The notes under the pieces were generated by a model. That model did not search any database. It was given only the letters and a program-made list of their open reading frames with translations, and was not told where the DNA came from. From contig CM056725.1 of the NCBI GenBank assembly GCA_029844215.1, forward strand, positions 62,099,609-62,163,608: a DNA stretch of 64,000 bases, in the 5' to 3' direction. Source of the stretch: Przewalskia tangutica. Taxonomy: Eukaryota; Streptophyta; Magnoliopsida; Solanales; Solanaceae. Shown here piece after piece: positions 1 through 11,211 of this stretch (position 1 is its first letter; each line of letters starts with the position of its first letter). Position numbers and translations under genes: made by a program.

Positions 1-3000
1 GTACGTACGAGAATACGACAGAAAGATTGGAAAGGAAGAAAGAGGCGATTTTTCCACGGAAAAGTTTCCGGTTTTTGTGAAGGAAAAAGGTTCGTTAATG
101 GGAATTGGATTCCCAGATTTGGTATTCGGACTTCCTGGAATATTAGAGAATTATGGAATTTTATTTCCGGAAATGGTCACGTGGGGCCCACGGGAGAAAT
201 TTACGGTTTTGTGGGGCCCGCTTTGATTTTGAGATTTTGGCCGTTTTGGATATTTTCGGAAGACGAAATATTTTGGACGAATCGGGGGGCGACACGTGTC
301 ACCCCACGTGGCACCTTTGGGCGAAATATGTTTGTGCACAACACCTGTTAGAGTCGTTTTTAAACGTTTTCCACTTTCGTAGGGAATTTCCGCTATGTCA
401 TTTAGTATTTTTGCGGATTTTTCCGAGAGGCGAACATTTTGGACCAACGAGAGGCGCTTGGCACCCTCTCATTGGTGGGCATAGTGGGCGTACGGACGAT
501 TGAATGGGCAAGTGGTGGAAGATATTTGTGTAGATATTTGTGAGGGATTTGTGGAGTAGGGTTAGGGTGCACTTGGCTTGATCTTGGCCTTACACTTGTG
601 TAGCACTTGGCTAGATCTTGGCCATTGGTTGGCCTTGGCTTGTGCTATAAATACCCCTCTCCTTTGATGAACTTCTTCATCCAAAATGCCTAAGTCTTGA
701 GAGCCTTCCCCCTCCCCTTTTCGTGAGGCCCCCTTGGCGGAGAGTTCCCCAGTGGGGTAGGCGAGGTAGCCACCCCCTCCTTTGAGGTGCTAGCAGTGGG
801 TACCCCACTGCTAGTTGCTTTCGTATAATACCCCTTTTATGGTATAGAAATACTCTCAGTATTGTTATAATGCCCAAATTACCTTAGCCGTATACCTTGT
901 TGTATTCTAAGGTTATACCTATACGAAAAGCCGTAAATACTATTATACTTCCGTCGATCATGAAACCGAAACCCTAGGAAAATCTCTATAGTCAGTTGGA
1001 GTGTTGTGTAGAAGTTGGTTAGAACTTCTAAGGGTGGTTTAGAGCGGGTTGAGCGCCGGAGTTCGAGCTAAACGATTGCCCGTGATCGACTTTATATTTG
1101 GATAATTATGGGCTTAGCGAGGTAAATATCTTGTCCCTATGTAATTGGATATTACATGTTGTAGGAAAATATAGTTTAAGTATGCTATATATATAATCAA
1201 CATAGCTTGTGGCAATGTCCTTGGACTTAAGCTCTGAAGAATCTGCTTTTACATAGATGTATTCTGATGAGACTTGTGTAGTAATCTTGTGGAGTAGAAT
1301 TGTACCCGTCGGGTTAGATGTATAACCCACTCGTTGGCTTGATAGCCGGCCCCGATAGAGGAGGAGATTTACGCTGTTGCGGGGGGGGGAGGTGCTTCCG
1401 AATTTTTTCTGTAGAATTTTCTACGATGTTAATAAGCGCCTTGTGGCCTTATAGGTTGAAAAGGTAAGTGTGGAAGGATCCGCTTGGCTTAGGAGTAGCC
1501 GATCGTTTGGGCGTTTTGCTATTAGTCGATACTCGCCGCGAGGTATGTGAACCTCTTCCTATCTTTTCTAGCATGATTGTTGTGAACTATGTAATACGGT
1601 GACGTCATGTGCTAAGTGATTTGGTTGGTTTAAAACATAGGGTGTTATAATAGCTTTATGGGAAGTTAGTTATAACGACCTTATGTAAGTGAAAATGGTT
1701 TACTGATGTTAGAAGTTAAGAGACTTGATCTTATAAGATAAGAGACTTAACTTATCTGTTTTAATGTGGAGGTTTGTGTGAAACCTCATTCGTGAGTAAT
1801 GAGTACTTGGTTTTAAAGGGATAATGTTTCTTGATTTCGAATCGTAATGTGTATCGGCTGCACCACCGCAGGCGTTAATAAAGGAAAATGTATTGAATAA
1901 ATGATGTGTTGTATTAAAACCAAGTAGAAACCTCCATCCGCATGAAGCTAAGATGAGACAAAATGATATTACATTTTCTAGATCATGCATTGTAATAAGA
2001 TAGTTATAATCTAGAATAAACTACTCACGTATAGGACATATGTTACTCAATTGTTCTAATAAGGAATCAAGTGATTAAGTTTGTGGAACTATGAAACCAT
2101 TTGATAATGAGAAGCTTGAGTAATTGAAACTAGGCAAACTTGAACTTAGGAAAAGAATGTTGTTACTATATTTTGAAAAGGAAGGTGGGTTTGTCATTCT
2201 AATACTACGTGTATCGGGTGACTTTTATAAAAGTAATGGATCTCTTTTAAAGAACTTAACGTATGTAGTACTTTGGGGTTAAAACCCGGACTATGGCATA
2301 AAATGAAAGTACTTTGAGTTGTGTGAAACTTGCCTATGCTTGTTGTGTGAAACTTGCCTATGCTTGTGATGATAGTCTTTATTGTACAAACGTTGTGTTT
2401 CTGTGTTACCACGTCTTTCGATAAATTCGGTTGGTCGTTGAGAACTTACTTGGACGTCTTGGCGTGTGACGAGAAATTCCGCAGTGCGTTCGCTGATAGT
2501 ATTATTGTTGTTAACCGCTTTGGACATACCGACCACGATCGTAGCGCGCGGGTATGCTTCCATTTTGGTTAAGGTCTTGTGGTTAATCGCTTTGGATATC
2601 TCGACCGCGATCGTGCGCGCGGGTATGTTTCCATTTGATTATCGCCTGTGATTTCCCTTTGGACATACCGACCACGATGCGTAGCGCTGCGGGTATCGCC
2701 CATTTGGAATCTGTCTATTGTTTCCCTTTCGACATACCGACACGATGCGTAGCGCACGGGTATCGTCCATTTGGAATGTTGTCTTATTGTTTCCCTTTGG
2801 ACATCTTGACACGATCGTAGCGCTGCGGGTATGCTTCCATTTGGATTCTTTGTCTTGTTATTGAGGTCACATGGACATGTCTACACCGATCTGCATTCCG
2901 GGGCATGTGGCCATGGGACATTGGTATTATTGTTGCATCATGGACATGTCTACACCGTCACGATATTCGGGGCATGCGCCATAATGCGAACTGTTTGATG

Positions 3001-3535
3001 TTGTGGGCGTGAGACCCATAGATATATTCGAGTGATGATCGTTTTATGTTGTGATCAGTAGTTTGGTTATCATACATGTCTCCGCTTTATATAGACTAGT
3101 ATGATTTCATTTACTGATGTTATGCAGTTTCACATACTTGGTACTCTTGACCTCCTTCGGGCCGCGTTCATGCCGCAGTAGGTACATCGATCGTGGATCC
3201 TCGCCATAGGATCACGATTCAGACATTTGAAGCTCCGTTTCTCCGAGGCTTATCTTTTAGTAGGTGTTCCCGAGTTGTAGGTTCTTGTACATTCGTGGTA
3301 TGGCGGGCACTGTCCGTCATAGTCAGATATCTTAAGTGCAGAATCTGTTGTGGCGGGGTTGTAAAAGGATTAAACTGCTCGTGTTTTATGTATATCAAAA
3401 AGCTGTTTTGGTTGCTTTGCTTATTTATTATATCCCTTGTTAAATGTCTCATGTTTTATGTTCGCTGATTTTCTCGATGTATGTATCACTAGGGTGCCTG
3501 GGTAAGGCACGATGCGGGCCGGATCGGTCGTTACA
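1..3535 (+). repeat. 5' LTR of element A (missing first ~38 bp)
   Basis: It aligns along its whole length with 5707-9254 and ends GGTCGTTACA at 3535 immediately before the PBS. It holds a TATA box (646-653), a 25-bp minisatellite (two copies, about 2318-2370), degenerate 70-bp repeats (about 2518-2850) and two copies of the ATGGACATGTCTAC unit (about 2870-2990). Differences from the 3' LTR are mostly small indels at CNG sites. Confidence 0.9.
646..653 (+). promoter_or_regulatory. TATA box, A 5' LTR
   Basis: TATAAATA followed by CCCCTC. An inverted CCAAT box (ATTGG) lies about 25 bp upstream. Both are kept at the same place in most LTRs of the window, which supports a Pol II promoter at the U3/R boundary. 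Confidence 0.7.
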
Positions 3536-3539
3536 AAAG

Positions 3540-3551
3540 TGGTATCGAGCG
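3540..3551 (+). other. Primer binding site, element A
   Basis: TGGTATCGAGCG starts 5 bp after the LTR end. Compared with the exact site at 16023 it lacks the A of each CAG, so it is either eroded or misread. The expected primer is initiator-Met tRNA. Confidence 0.8.
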
Positions 3552-3736
3552 CTTAATCCTCGGAAAGTGTCTCTGACCGTATCGATGAAGTCTTGATTAT
3601 CGGTGTGTTGTGCACCACACCAATAATCGTGAGGCTATAGGATATTTAGGATTGGTTACTATTCTTCTCACTCGAGATCGTGCCTTAGAGTCGTGTTGTA
3701 AGTTGGACCCTCGACGAAATTATTTCCCTTATCGTT

Positions 3737-4176
3737 ATGCCTCCGCGTAGGCAACCCGGGCGGGAGGGCAAGCGGCGGAGGCTGAGTAGAGTTCGGAGGG
3801 TGGCGAGGCGAGCCAAATCATTACCTAGGGTAGTGCTTCATTCGGGATTTCTGCGACGTCACTAGCCCCAAGTGAGTTTAAGCATGGCGGCGGCGGTTCC
3901 TCACCGCGGCCATGATATGTGAACGCCGGTTCCACGGCCGAACCGAATATAGATTGCGAGAGACAACCTTGTTACTAGCTATGGATTTGGCTACCGAGAG
4001 TATACCGATGTATCGCGAGTCTTGATGACTACCTAAGAGAAGGTTGTGCAAGAGTAATCCTTGATTAGGCTTGAGCATGGCACGTATGCGGGCTTATGCG
4101 CAGCCGAAAACGTAGAGATCGACGTTAACGAAGGACAACGAGAGGGCGAGCGTGAGGTCCTTTGGTAACTTTCAAG
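3737..4176 (+). pseudogene. gag: Broken gag N-terminal remnant, element A
   Basis: The ATG lies 185 bp after the PBS end, at the position of the MPPRR start in array D. The reading frame breaks within the first codons and several more times. Order and spacing match the D remnant up to a junction at 4176, where A, C and E lack about 350 bp of gag present in D. Gag would form the virus-like particle; nothing functional could be made here. Recognition rests on colinearity with D and on the MPPRR-type start common in plant Ty3/Gypsy Gag. Confidence 0.55.
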
Positions 4177-5414
4177 GTGAGTATACCTTAAGTGCTATGT
4201 TCTGATAGCAGTGTGTTAGTTGTGATTAGAATCATGGTGGGTTAGCCGAGTAAGATTTTGGGGGATAGAGACAGTGTGAGCCTTAGAGCTTTATACGCAA
4301 AGACCTTAGAGGTAAGGCCATCTCGAGAAAGGTGTAGTGTTATGTTCGACTTATAGGAGTGCATAGTGCACGTGAAATGTGTTTGGGATAAGTCCCATGT
4401 AGTATGAAATGAAAGAGGGTAGTTGAGCTAAGAAGACCGCTAGGTTTTCGTAACGTGTTTAGTAAGATTGTTCCTTGGGAGATGGTATTTTGCGCCTTGC
4501 TGTCGGGTTGAGGCTACGTCTTGGTCAACCCGCGGTAGGTTTAGTGGTGGGGTCAGTTTGTGGTGGTCCCTCTTTGTGTTAGGGTCATGAGGTGTTAGGC
4601 CCATGTTTAGTTAGCGTGCAAGTTCGTGGATGCGTTCGACCGGTGGTCGGGCGATGAAGCGACCTATCGTGTTCTTGGTCGGTCGTTCCTCGGCGGTGTT
4701 GATGTAATCCCGAAAAGGTTGTGAGGTTGCAGGGTGCCTACCTCCACCTTATGACGACAGTGGAGCCTGTGGTACTACTGTTTCTCTTCTCGAGTTTGTA
4801 CGTGCGGGGCTAGGAACTCAGTGAGTCTCCGTATCGCGTTCGCCTCGGGCGATGTTTTGATTTCGGGGTAGCTGAGGATCGTTGTCTCGGTTGAAGTGTT
4901 TAAGCTACCATTTCGGTGTTCGGATGTCGTCTTGTGACGCCTTGTAGAAGCAGAAATGCAAGTTGCGATCGATTGGTTCGATGTTGGCGTGGTTCGATAG
5001 TTGGTTCAGCTTGTTCCGGTGATGTGGCTAGTGAAGCTTGTCTAGAAGAAGTTACGGCCGCCGGAGGAATCGTGCGGATAATCGGCGACGACGCTAGAGT
5101 TCAGTTGACGGTCGGTCTTCTTGAAAGTACCACCCGGTGAGTGTGACGAGTTTTGAAACGAAGGAACTTAGCCCGAGTCACTTTGGGCCTTTTGAGTTCA
5201 TGTGAAGAATAGGCCAGGTTGCCTATATGTTAGTAATTGCCGTCCGACTTAGGAGGCAGTACGTCCGGTCTTTCGTATTGTTATGTTCGGGAAAGTATCG
5301 AAGATCCATCCAGAATGTTCCCAGTTAATGATGACCTCGTTAGAGATAGTAACCCCGGGTTTTGGATACTAAGCGATGTAAATATGGTAAGAATTGAGTG
5401 TCACGGCGAACACG

Positions 5415-5490
5415 TGATCGCATGCAGCCCGGTACCATTTGTTGGGTCGTGGGAGCAAGGCTCGCGACAAAGTGACAAAAGTAGTATTAT
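5415..5490 (+). other. LTR-end/PBS-like module inside element A
   Basis: The segment contains GGTACCATTTGTTGGGTCG, then a CGACAAAGTGACA stretch and AAAAGTAGTATTA. It matches the unusual 3' end of LTRs B1 and B2 together with the start of their PBS, but here it sits about 180 bp before the 3' LTR. Confidence 0.65.
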
Positions 5491-5631
5491 TTGTGGTGAT
5501 GTTAGAGGTGTTTCCTCGTGGACTTGGATGTAAGTATTTTACGTGGGTATTTCTGTGGCGGTGTGGCGAGATTGTTTCGTAAGTATAGTAGTGAAGACTA
5601 TACTGGCACGTGTTCGTTTTGAGACTTAGAA

Positions 5632-5654
5632 GGAACATTCGGGACGAATGTTTC
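5632..5654 (+). other. Hairpin upstream of the purine tract, element A
   Basis: GGAACATTCG, loop GGA, CGAATGTTTC: a 10-bp stem with one G-U pair in RNA. It is kept just before the purine tract in every internal region of the window. Confidence 0.65.
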
Positions 5655-5655
5655 T

Positions 5656-5668
5656 AAGGGGGGAAGAA
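5656..5668 (+). other. Polypurine tract, element A
   Basis: AAGGGGGGAAGAA lies directly against the TG of the 3' LTR, where plus-strand DNA synthesis is expected to start in an LTR element. Confidence 0.85.
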
Positions 5669-6357
5669 TGTTATACCCCGTAGTCCCAGGGTATGTATGC
5701 GAGGACGTACGTACGAGAATACGACAGAAAGATTGGAAAGGAAGAAAGAGGCGATTTTTCCACGGAAAAGTTTCCGGTTTTTGTGAAGGAAAAAGGTTCG
5801 TTAATGGGAATTGGATTCCCAGATTTGGTATTCGGACTTCCTGGAATATTAGAGAATTATGGAATTTTATTTCCGGAAATGGTCACGTGGGGCCCACGGG
5901 AGAAATTTACTGCTTTTGGGGCCCGCTTTGATTTTGAGATTTTGGCCGTTTTGGATATTTTCTAAGACGAAATATTTTGGGCGAATCGGGGCGACACGTG
6001 TCACCCCATGGCACCTTTGGGCCGAAATATGTTTGTGCACAACACCCGGTTAGAGTCGTGTTTTTAAACGCTTTCCACACTTTCGTAGGGAATTTCCGCT
6101 ATGTCATTTAGTATTTTTGCGGATTTTTCGAGAGACGGAACATTTTGGACCAACGAGAGGCGGCACTTGGCACCCTCTCATTCAGTGGGCATAGTGGGCG
6201 CATACGGACGATTGAATGGGCAAGTGGTGGAAGATATTTGTGTAGATATTTGTGAGGGATTTGTGGAGTAGGGTTAGGGTGCAATTGGCTTGATCTTGGC
6301 CTTACACTTGTGTAGCACTTGGCTAGATCTTGGCCATTGGTTGGCCTTGGCTTGTTC

Positions 6358-6365
6358 TATAAATA
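6358..6365 (+). promoter_or_regulatory. TATA box, A 3' LTR
   Basis: TATAAATA, same context as at 646 (upstream ATTGG, downstream pyrimidine-rich leader). Confidence 0.65.
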
Positions 6366-8220
6366 ACCCTCTCCTTTGATGAACTTCTTCATCCAAAATG
6401 CCTAAGTCTTGAGAGCCTTCCCCTCCCCGCGAGGCCCCTCGCCGAGAGTTCCCCCAGTGGGGTAGGCGAGGTAGCCACCCCTCCTTTGAGGTGCTAGTGG
6501 GTACCCCTAGCCTAGTTGCTTTCGTATAATACCCCCTTTATGGTATAGAAATACTCTCAGTATTGTTATAATGCCCAAATTACCTTAGCCGTATACCTTG
6601 TTGTATTCTAAGGTTATACCTATCTGAAAAGCCGTAAATACTATTATACTTCCCGTCGACATGAAAACCAAACCCTAGGAAAATCTCTATAGTCGTTGGA
6701 GTGTTGTGTAGAAGTTGGTTAGAACTTCTAAGGGTGGTTTAGAGCGGGTTGGGCGCTCGGAGTCGAGCTAAACGATTGCCCAGATCGACTTTATATTTGG
6801 ATAATTATGGGCTTAGCGAGGTAAATATCTTGTCCCTATTGTACTGGGATATTACATGGTGTAGGAAAATATAGTTTAAGTATGCTATATATATATCAAC
6901 ATAGCTTGTGGCAATGTCCTTGGACTTAAGCTCAAGAATGAATGTTTTTACATAGACAGTATTCTGATGAACTTGTGTAGTAGTCTTGTGGAGTAGAATT
7001 GTACCCGTTCGGGTTAGATGTATAACCCACTGGTTGGCTTGATGGCCACCCAGATAGAGGAGGAGATTTACGCTGTTGCGGGAGAGTCTTTGCGAATTTT
7101 TTCGTAGAATGTTCTACGATGTTAATAGCGCCTTGTGGCCTTATAGGTTGAAATGCTACGTGTGGAATGATCCACTTGGCTTAAGGAGTAGCCGACTGTT
7201 TGGAGCGTTTTGCTATTAGTCGATACTCGTCGCGAGGTATGTGAACCTCTTCCTATCTTTTCTAGCATGATTGTTGTGAACTATGTAGTACGGTAGACGT
7301 ACATGTGCTAAGTGATTTGGTTGGTTTAAAACATAGGGTGTTATAATAGCTTTATGGGAAGTTAGTTATAACGACCTTATGTAAGTGAAAATGGTTTACT
7401 GTTGTTAGAAGTTAAGAGACTTGATCTTATAAGATAAGAGACTTAACTTATTTGTTTTAATGTGGATGTTTGTGTGAAACCTCATTCGTGAGTAATGAGT
7501 ACTTGGTTTTAAAGGGATAATGTTTCTCGATTTCGAATCGTAATGTGTATCGACAGCACCACTGCGCAGTTAATAAAGGAAAATGTATTGAATAAATGAT
7601 GTGTTGTATTAAAACCAGTAGAAACCTCCATCCGCATGAAGCTAAGATGAGACAAAATGATATTACATTTTCTAGATCATGGTCATTGTAATAAGATCGT
7701 TATAAACAAGAATAAACTACTCACGATATGACATATGTTACTCAATTGTTCTAAAAGGAATCAAGTGATTAAGTTTGGGAACTATGAAACCATTTGAAAA
7801 TGAGAAGCTTGAGTAATTGAAACTAGGCAACCGGAACTTAGGAAAGAATGTTCATACTTGATTTTGAAAAGGAAGGTGGGTTTGTCATTCTAATACTACG
7901 GGTATCGGGTGACTTTTATAAAAGTAATGGATCTCTTTTAAAAGAACTTAACGTATGTAGTACTTTGGGGTTAAAAACCCGGACTATGGCATAAAATGAA
8001 AGTACTTTGAGTTGTGTGAAACTTGCCTATGCTTGTTGTTGTGAAACTTGCCTATGCTTGTGATGATAGTCTTTATTGTACAAACGTTGTGTTTCTGTGT
8101 TACCGCGTCTTTCGATAGAGGGTCGGTTGACTGGTTGAGAACTTACTTGGACGTGCCGGCAGTGACGGAGAAATTCCACGGGTACGTTCCTGTTGATAGT
8201 ATTATTGTTGTTAACCGCTT

Positions 8221-8560
8221 TGGACATACTGACACGATGCGTAGCGCACGGGTATGCTTCCATTTTGGTTAAGGTCTTGTGGTTAATCGCTTTGGATATA
8301 CTGACACGATGCGTAGCGCACGGGTATGTTTCCATTTTGATTATCGCCTTGTGATTTCCCTTTGGACATACTGACACGATGCGTAGCGCACGGGTATGCG
8401 TCCATTTGGAATGCTGTCCTATTGTTTCCCTTTGGACATACTGACACGATGCGTAGCGCACGGGTATGCGTCCATTTGGAATGTTGTCTTATTGTTTCCC
8501 TTTGGACATACTGACACGATGCGTAGCGCACGGGTATGCTTCCATTTGGATTGCTGTCTT
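8221..8560 (+). repeat. 70-bp tandem repeat in LTR (five copies)
   Basis: Units start at TGGACATA or a variant at 8221, 8293, 8363, 8433 and 8503, so the period is 70-72 bp. Each unit holds GATGCGTAGCGCACGG, whose centre is the palindrome TGCG-TAG-CGCA, followed by TCCATTTGG. The same array is found in reverse in the D and F LTRs and is absent from B, C and E. Confidence 0.9.
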
Positions 8561-10714
8561 GTTATTGAGGTCACATGGACATGTCTACACCGATGCAGAA
8601 TTCCGGGGGCATGTGGCCATGGGACATTGGTATTATTGTTGCATCATGGACATGTCTACACCGTCACGATATTCGGGCACGCGCCATAATGCGAACTGTT
8701 TGATGTTGTGGGCGTGAGACCCATAGATATATTGGAGTGATATCGCTTTATGTTGTGAATCGTAGTTTGGTTATCATACATGTCTCCCGCTTTATATAGA
8801 CTAGTATGATTTCATTTCTGATGTTATGCAGTTTCACATACTTGGTACTGCTTTGTCTTGACCTCCTTGCCGCGTTCATGCCGCGGTAGAAGTCGTCGAT
8901 CGTGGATCCTCGCCATGTGATCACGATTCGACATTTGAAGCTCCGCTTCTCCGAGGCTTATCTTTTAGTAGGTGTTCCTCGAGTTGTAGGTTCTTGTACA
9001 TTCGGGTATGGCGGCCTGTCCGTCATAGTCAGATATCTTAAGTGCATGTCTGTTGTGGGCAGGGTTGTAAAAGGATTAAACTGTTCAGGTTTTATGTATA
9101 TACTGAAGGCAACTGTTTTTGGTTGGCCTGTTTATTTATTATATCCCTTGTTAAATGTCTCATGTTTTATGTTCCGCTGATTTTCTCTGATGTATGTATC
9201 ACTAGGGTGCCCAGGGTAAGGCACCAGTAACGGGCCCCGGATCGGGTCGTTACAAAAGGAAAGTTGTTTGTGATCTTCTAAGGGATTCAAGTGGTGGATT
9301 GGAGTGTCAAGGAGAGGCTCTAAGTTTCTAGGGAGCGACTTCGGATCTTGAAGTGGATTAAGGCTCGTTAAGGTAACAATCTTGTTCTCTTAAGTGTTAT
9401 AAGATTACATATTGTTGTAGCCTTACATTTTAACTAGCATGAAGTATATGTATTGAAGATTGATAAGTGATATGGATTGTAGAAGCCTAAATCCGAAATG
9501 ACATTGTGGGCCATTTGAAATTAAAATACAATTTGGTCGTTAATTAGAATCGTCGCATGTTATCTACTTGAAGATTGTAGTTGTTATAATCGATTGCGTC
9601 TTTATAATATGTTATACTAAACAACTTGGATTGAAAAGGAATTGGAAAAGACTTTGTATTGTTGTCCCTCAAATTGTCGAAAATGATATTGTATGTTGGA
9701 CTAGTTTGATATCAATTGTGGGGCGGAATTTTACACGTCTTGTAGGCGTGTAATCCCCTATTGTTAACTACAATGTTGAGCCTTAAATGTGGCGTGTTTG
9801 GTTATTGAATTCGGGCCTTGAAAAAGGTGGAAAAGTATGTAGAAACAAAGGAAGTGTTGTCCGATTTTCCGTAGAATTTAGTGACTTTACACTTAGAATA
9901 TTCTACGTTTGAAGTTAGAAGTTAATAGACGTATTATGGTCATTATAGGTTGACATACTATGTACGGCATATTGGACTTAGCAAGTGGATTGAACCGAAG
10001 AGATATGTGGAACTTTCATATCTCTTGAGCATGAGTAGTTGTAAATATATAGTACGGTAGACGTACGAGATCTTGATGAATCTAATTTCATTTTATATCC
10101 TTGACTTGTTTTAAGAATGTCCAAGTTGGTTGAGTTAGGGAATTAACTCACTTGTTAAAAAGATTAAGGATGTCTTAGTTTTTAAAGTTAAGGGACTTGA
10201 AGTATTTTTGAAAGTATATGATACTTGTCTTGTTGAAAGTTTAAGTCCCTTGGATATAAGGAAGAATGTAATTGGCTAATGTATAAAGTTAATATAACGA
10301 CTTTATGGGAAGTTGGTTATAATAACTTTATGGAAAGTTAAAAGAGTGGTTTACTCTAAGTAATGTAAGTAATAATAAAGGACTTGAAATAATGAAAGGC
10401 AAATTGATTTGAATGCATCAATTGCTTAAGGTTTTAAAAGAAAGAAGTCACTTGATTTAGAGGCCTATAAATATATTTCTAAAAAGTATTGTGACTTGTC
10501 TTAAAAATTAGATATGACTTGATACTACGATTATTAGTATCTTGGAAGTTTTATATGAAAAAGAGTCATTTTAAAAGAATAGAAGTACGTAGTACTTTGG
10601 GTTAAATTCCCGGATTGTTAAAATGACATGTTAGTGCCTTAAGTAAACTAAAATGAGAGGGTATATAAAGAAGGTTAATAAGAAGTTAGGGGATTTCTTA
10701 ACTTACTTATGTTG

Positions 10715-10795
10715 TGATAAGCCGGTAGCGCTTATGTTATGTATGATAAGCCGGTAGTGCTTATGTTATGTATGATAGCCGGTTGTGCTAGTTTA
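10715..10795. repeat. Short tandem repeat, ATAAGCCGGTAG units
   Basis: Three imperfect copies of a roughly 30-bp unit (GATAAGCCGGTAGYGCTTATG...). Each unit has CATAAGC/GCTTATG-like inverted arms around CCGGTAG. Confidence 0.6.
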
Positions 10796-10903
10796 AGTTA
10801 TTTTTACGGGGTAAAGCCCCGGGTTACTACTAATCCCATGGATTTGCTACCCATGATGCGAGTGCGGCGTTTGTACTCATTGCGGGCCAACCAAGCCTAA
10901 GCT

Positions 10904-11173
10904 GGTGAAATAGTCCTGTGCGGGTGAAATAGTCCCATGCGGAGCGCATCGCTCCATTGCGGGTCCGCAGGACCTATGCAGGTGAAATAGTCCCATGCGG
11001 AGCGCATCGCTCCATTGCGGGTCCGCAGGACCTATGCGGGTGAAATAGTCCCATGCGGAGCGCATCGCTCCATTGCGGGTCCGCAGGACCTATGCGGGTG
11101 AAATAGTCCCATGCGGAGTACATCGCTCCATTACGGGTCCACAGGACCTATGCGGGTGAAATAGTCCCAGGAG
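10904..11173. repeat. 58-bp tandem repeat with nested hairpins
   Basis: GGTGAAATAG recurs at 10923, 10981, 11039, 11097 and 11155, an exact 58-bp spacing, with a partial unit before and after. In each good unit GGAGCG-CAT-CGCTCC (first at 10941-10955) is a perfect hairpin. TGCGG-GT-CCGCA (10958-10969) overlaps GGTCC-GCA-GGACC (10962-10974), so those two hairpins exclude each other. The fourth unit has several changes, all from G/C to A/T. Confidence 0.9.
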
Positions 11174-11211
11174 TAGGATTGCTTAATGATACTACGGCCG
11201 GGTGACCCTAC

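Larger units (their letters stand above)
3536..5668 (+). other. Internal region of element A
   Basis: It runs from the PBS to the purine tract. In order it contains the broken gag start (3737-4176), a long untranslatable stretch related to the other internal regions, a ~75-bp module with a second PBS-like site (about 5415-5490), and a hairpin plus purine tract. No reading frame above about 100 codons is supported by comparison with the other copies. Confidence 0.8.
1..9254 (+). mobile_element. Element A: near-complete non-autonomous LTR retrotransposon (LARD type)
   Basis: Two direct LTRs (1-3535 and 5669-9254) flank a 2.13-kb internal region. Position 1 of the window corresponds to position 5707 in the 3' LTR, so about 38 bp of the 5' LTR lie outside. 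A PBS follows the 5' LTR and a purine tract precedes the 3' LTR. The internal region is far too short for gag-pol and no polymerase motif is visible, so mobility would need enzymes supplied by another element. Downstream of the 3' LTR the next five bases are AAAGG; the matching upstream target site is off the window. Both LTRs carry the 70-bp repeat type shared with D and F. Confidence 0.88.
5669..9254 (+). repeat. 3' LTR of element A
   Basis: The 3586-bp LTR begins TGTTATACCCCGTA and ends GGGTCGTTACA. It has a TATA box at 6358-6365, the 25-bp minisatellite (two copies, about 8010-8062) and five clear 70-bp repeats. The sequence after 9254 is not PBS, which marks this as the outer end of the element. 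Confidence 0.92.
9255..11211. repeat. Diverged LTR-related sequence (Z)
   Basis: No gene is visible. Several blocks follow the family LTR in the same order: CTCGTTAAGGTAACAATCTTG near 9365 (compare the GAGGTAAATATCTTG block), a GTACGGTAGACGTACG block near 10050, and GTAGTACTTTGGGTTAAA near 10590. The rest is too different to align by eye. I read it as the middle of an older or separate LTR subfamily into which A and H inserted. It also holds a short repeat of AAGCCGGTAG units (about 10715-10795) and the 58-bp array. Confidence 0.55.

Noticed and set aside
1381..1392. G-run as a quadruplex motif
   Set aside because: Run length varies widely between copies of the same site (for example 7080, 13994, 24706, 52966) and looks like homopolymer error; no regular four-run pattern is conserved.
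4171..4182. Consensus-like splice donor AAGGTGAGT at the end of the gag remnant
   Set aside because: It is present in A, C, D and E, but I find no convincing acceptor downstream, and the segment missing from A, C and E relative to D does not have GT...AG ends.
3536..5668. Host gene fragment captured in the internal region
   Set aside because: All internal regions are colinear and show only gag-related and structural elements; nothing resembling a cellular gene was recognised.
8221..8560. CRISPR-like direct repeats
   Set aside because: The unit is continuous with no unique spacers; it is a plain tandem repeat inside a plant LTR. The same holds for the 58-bp array at 10904.
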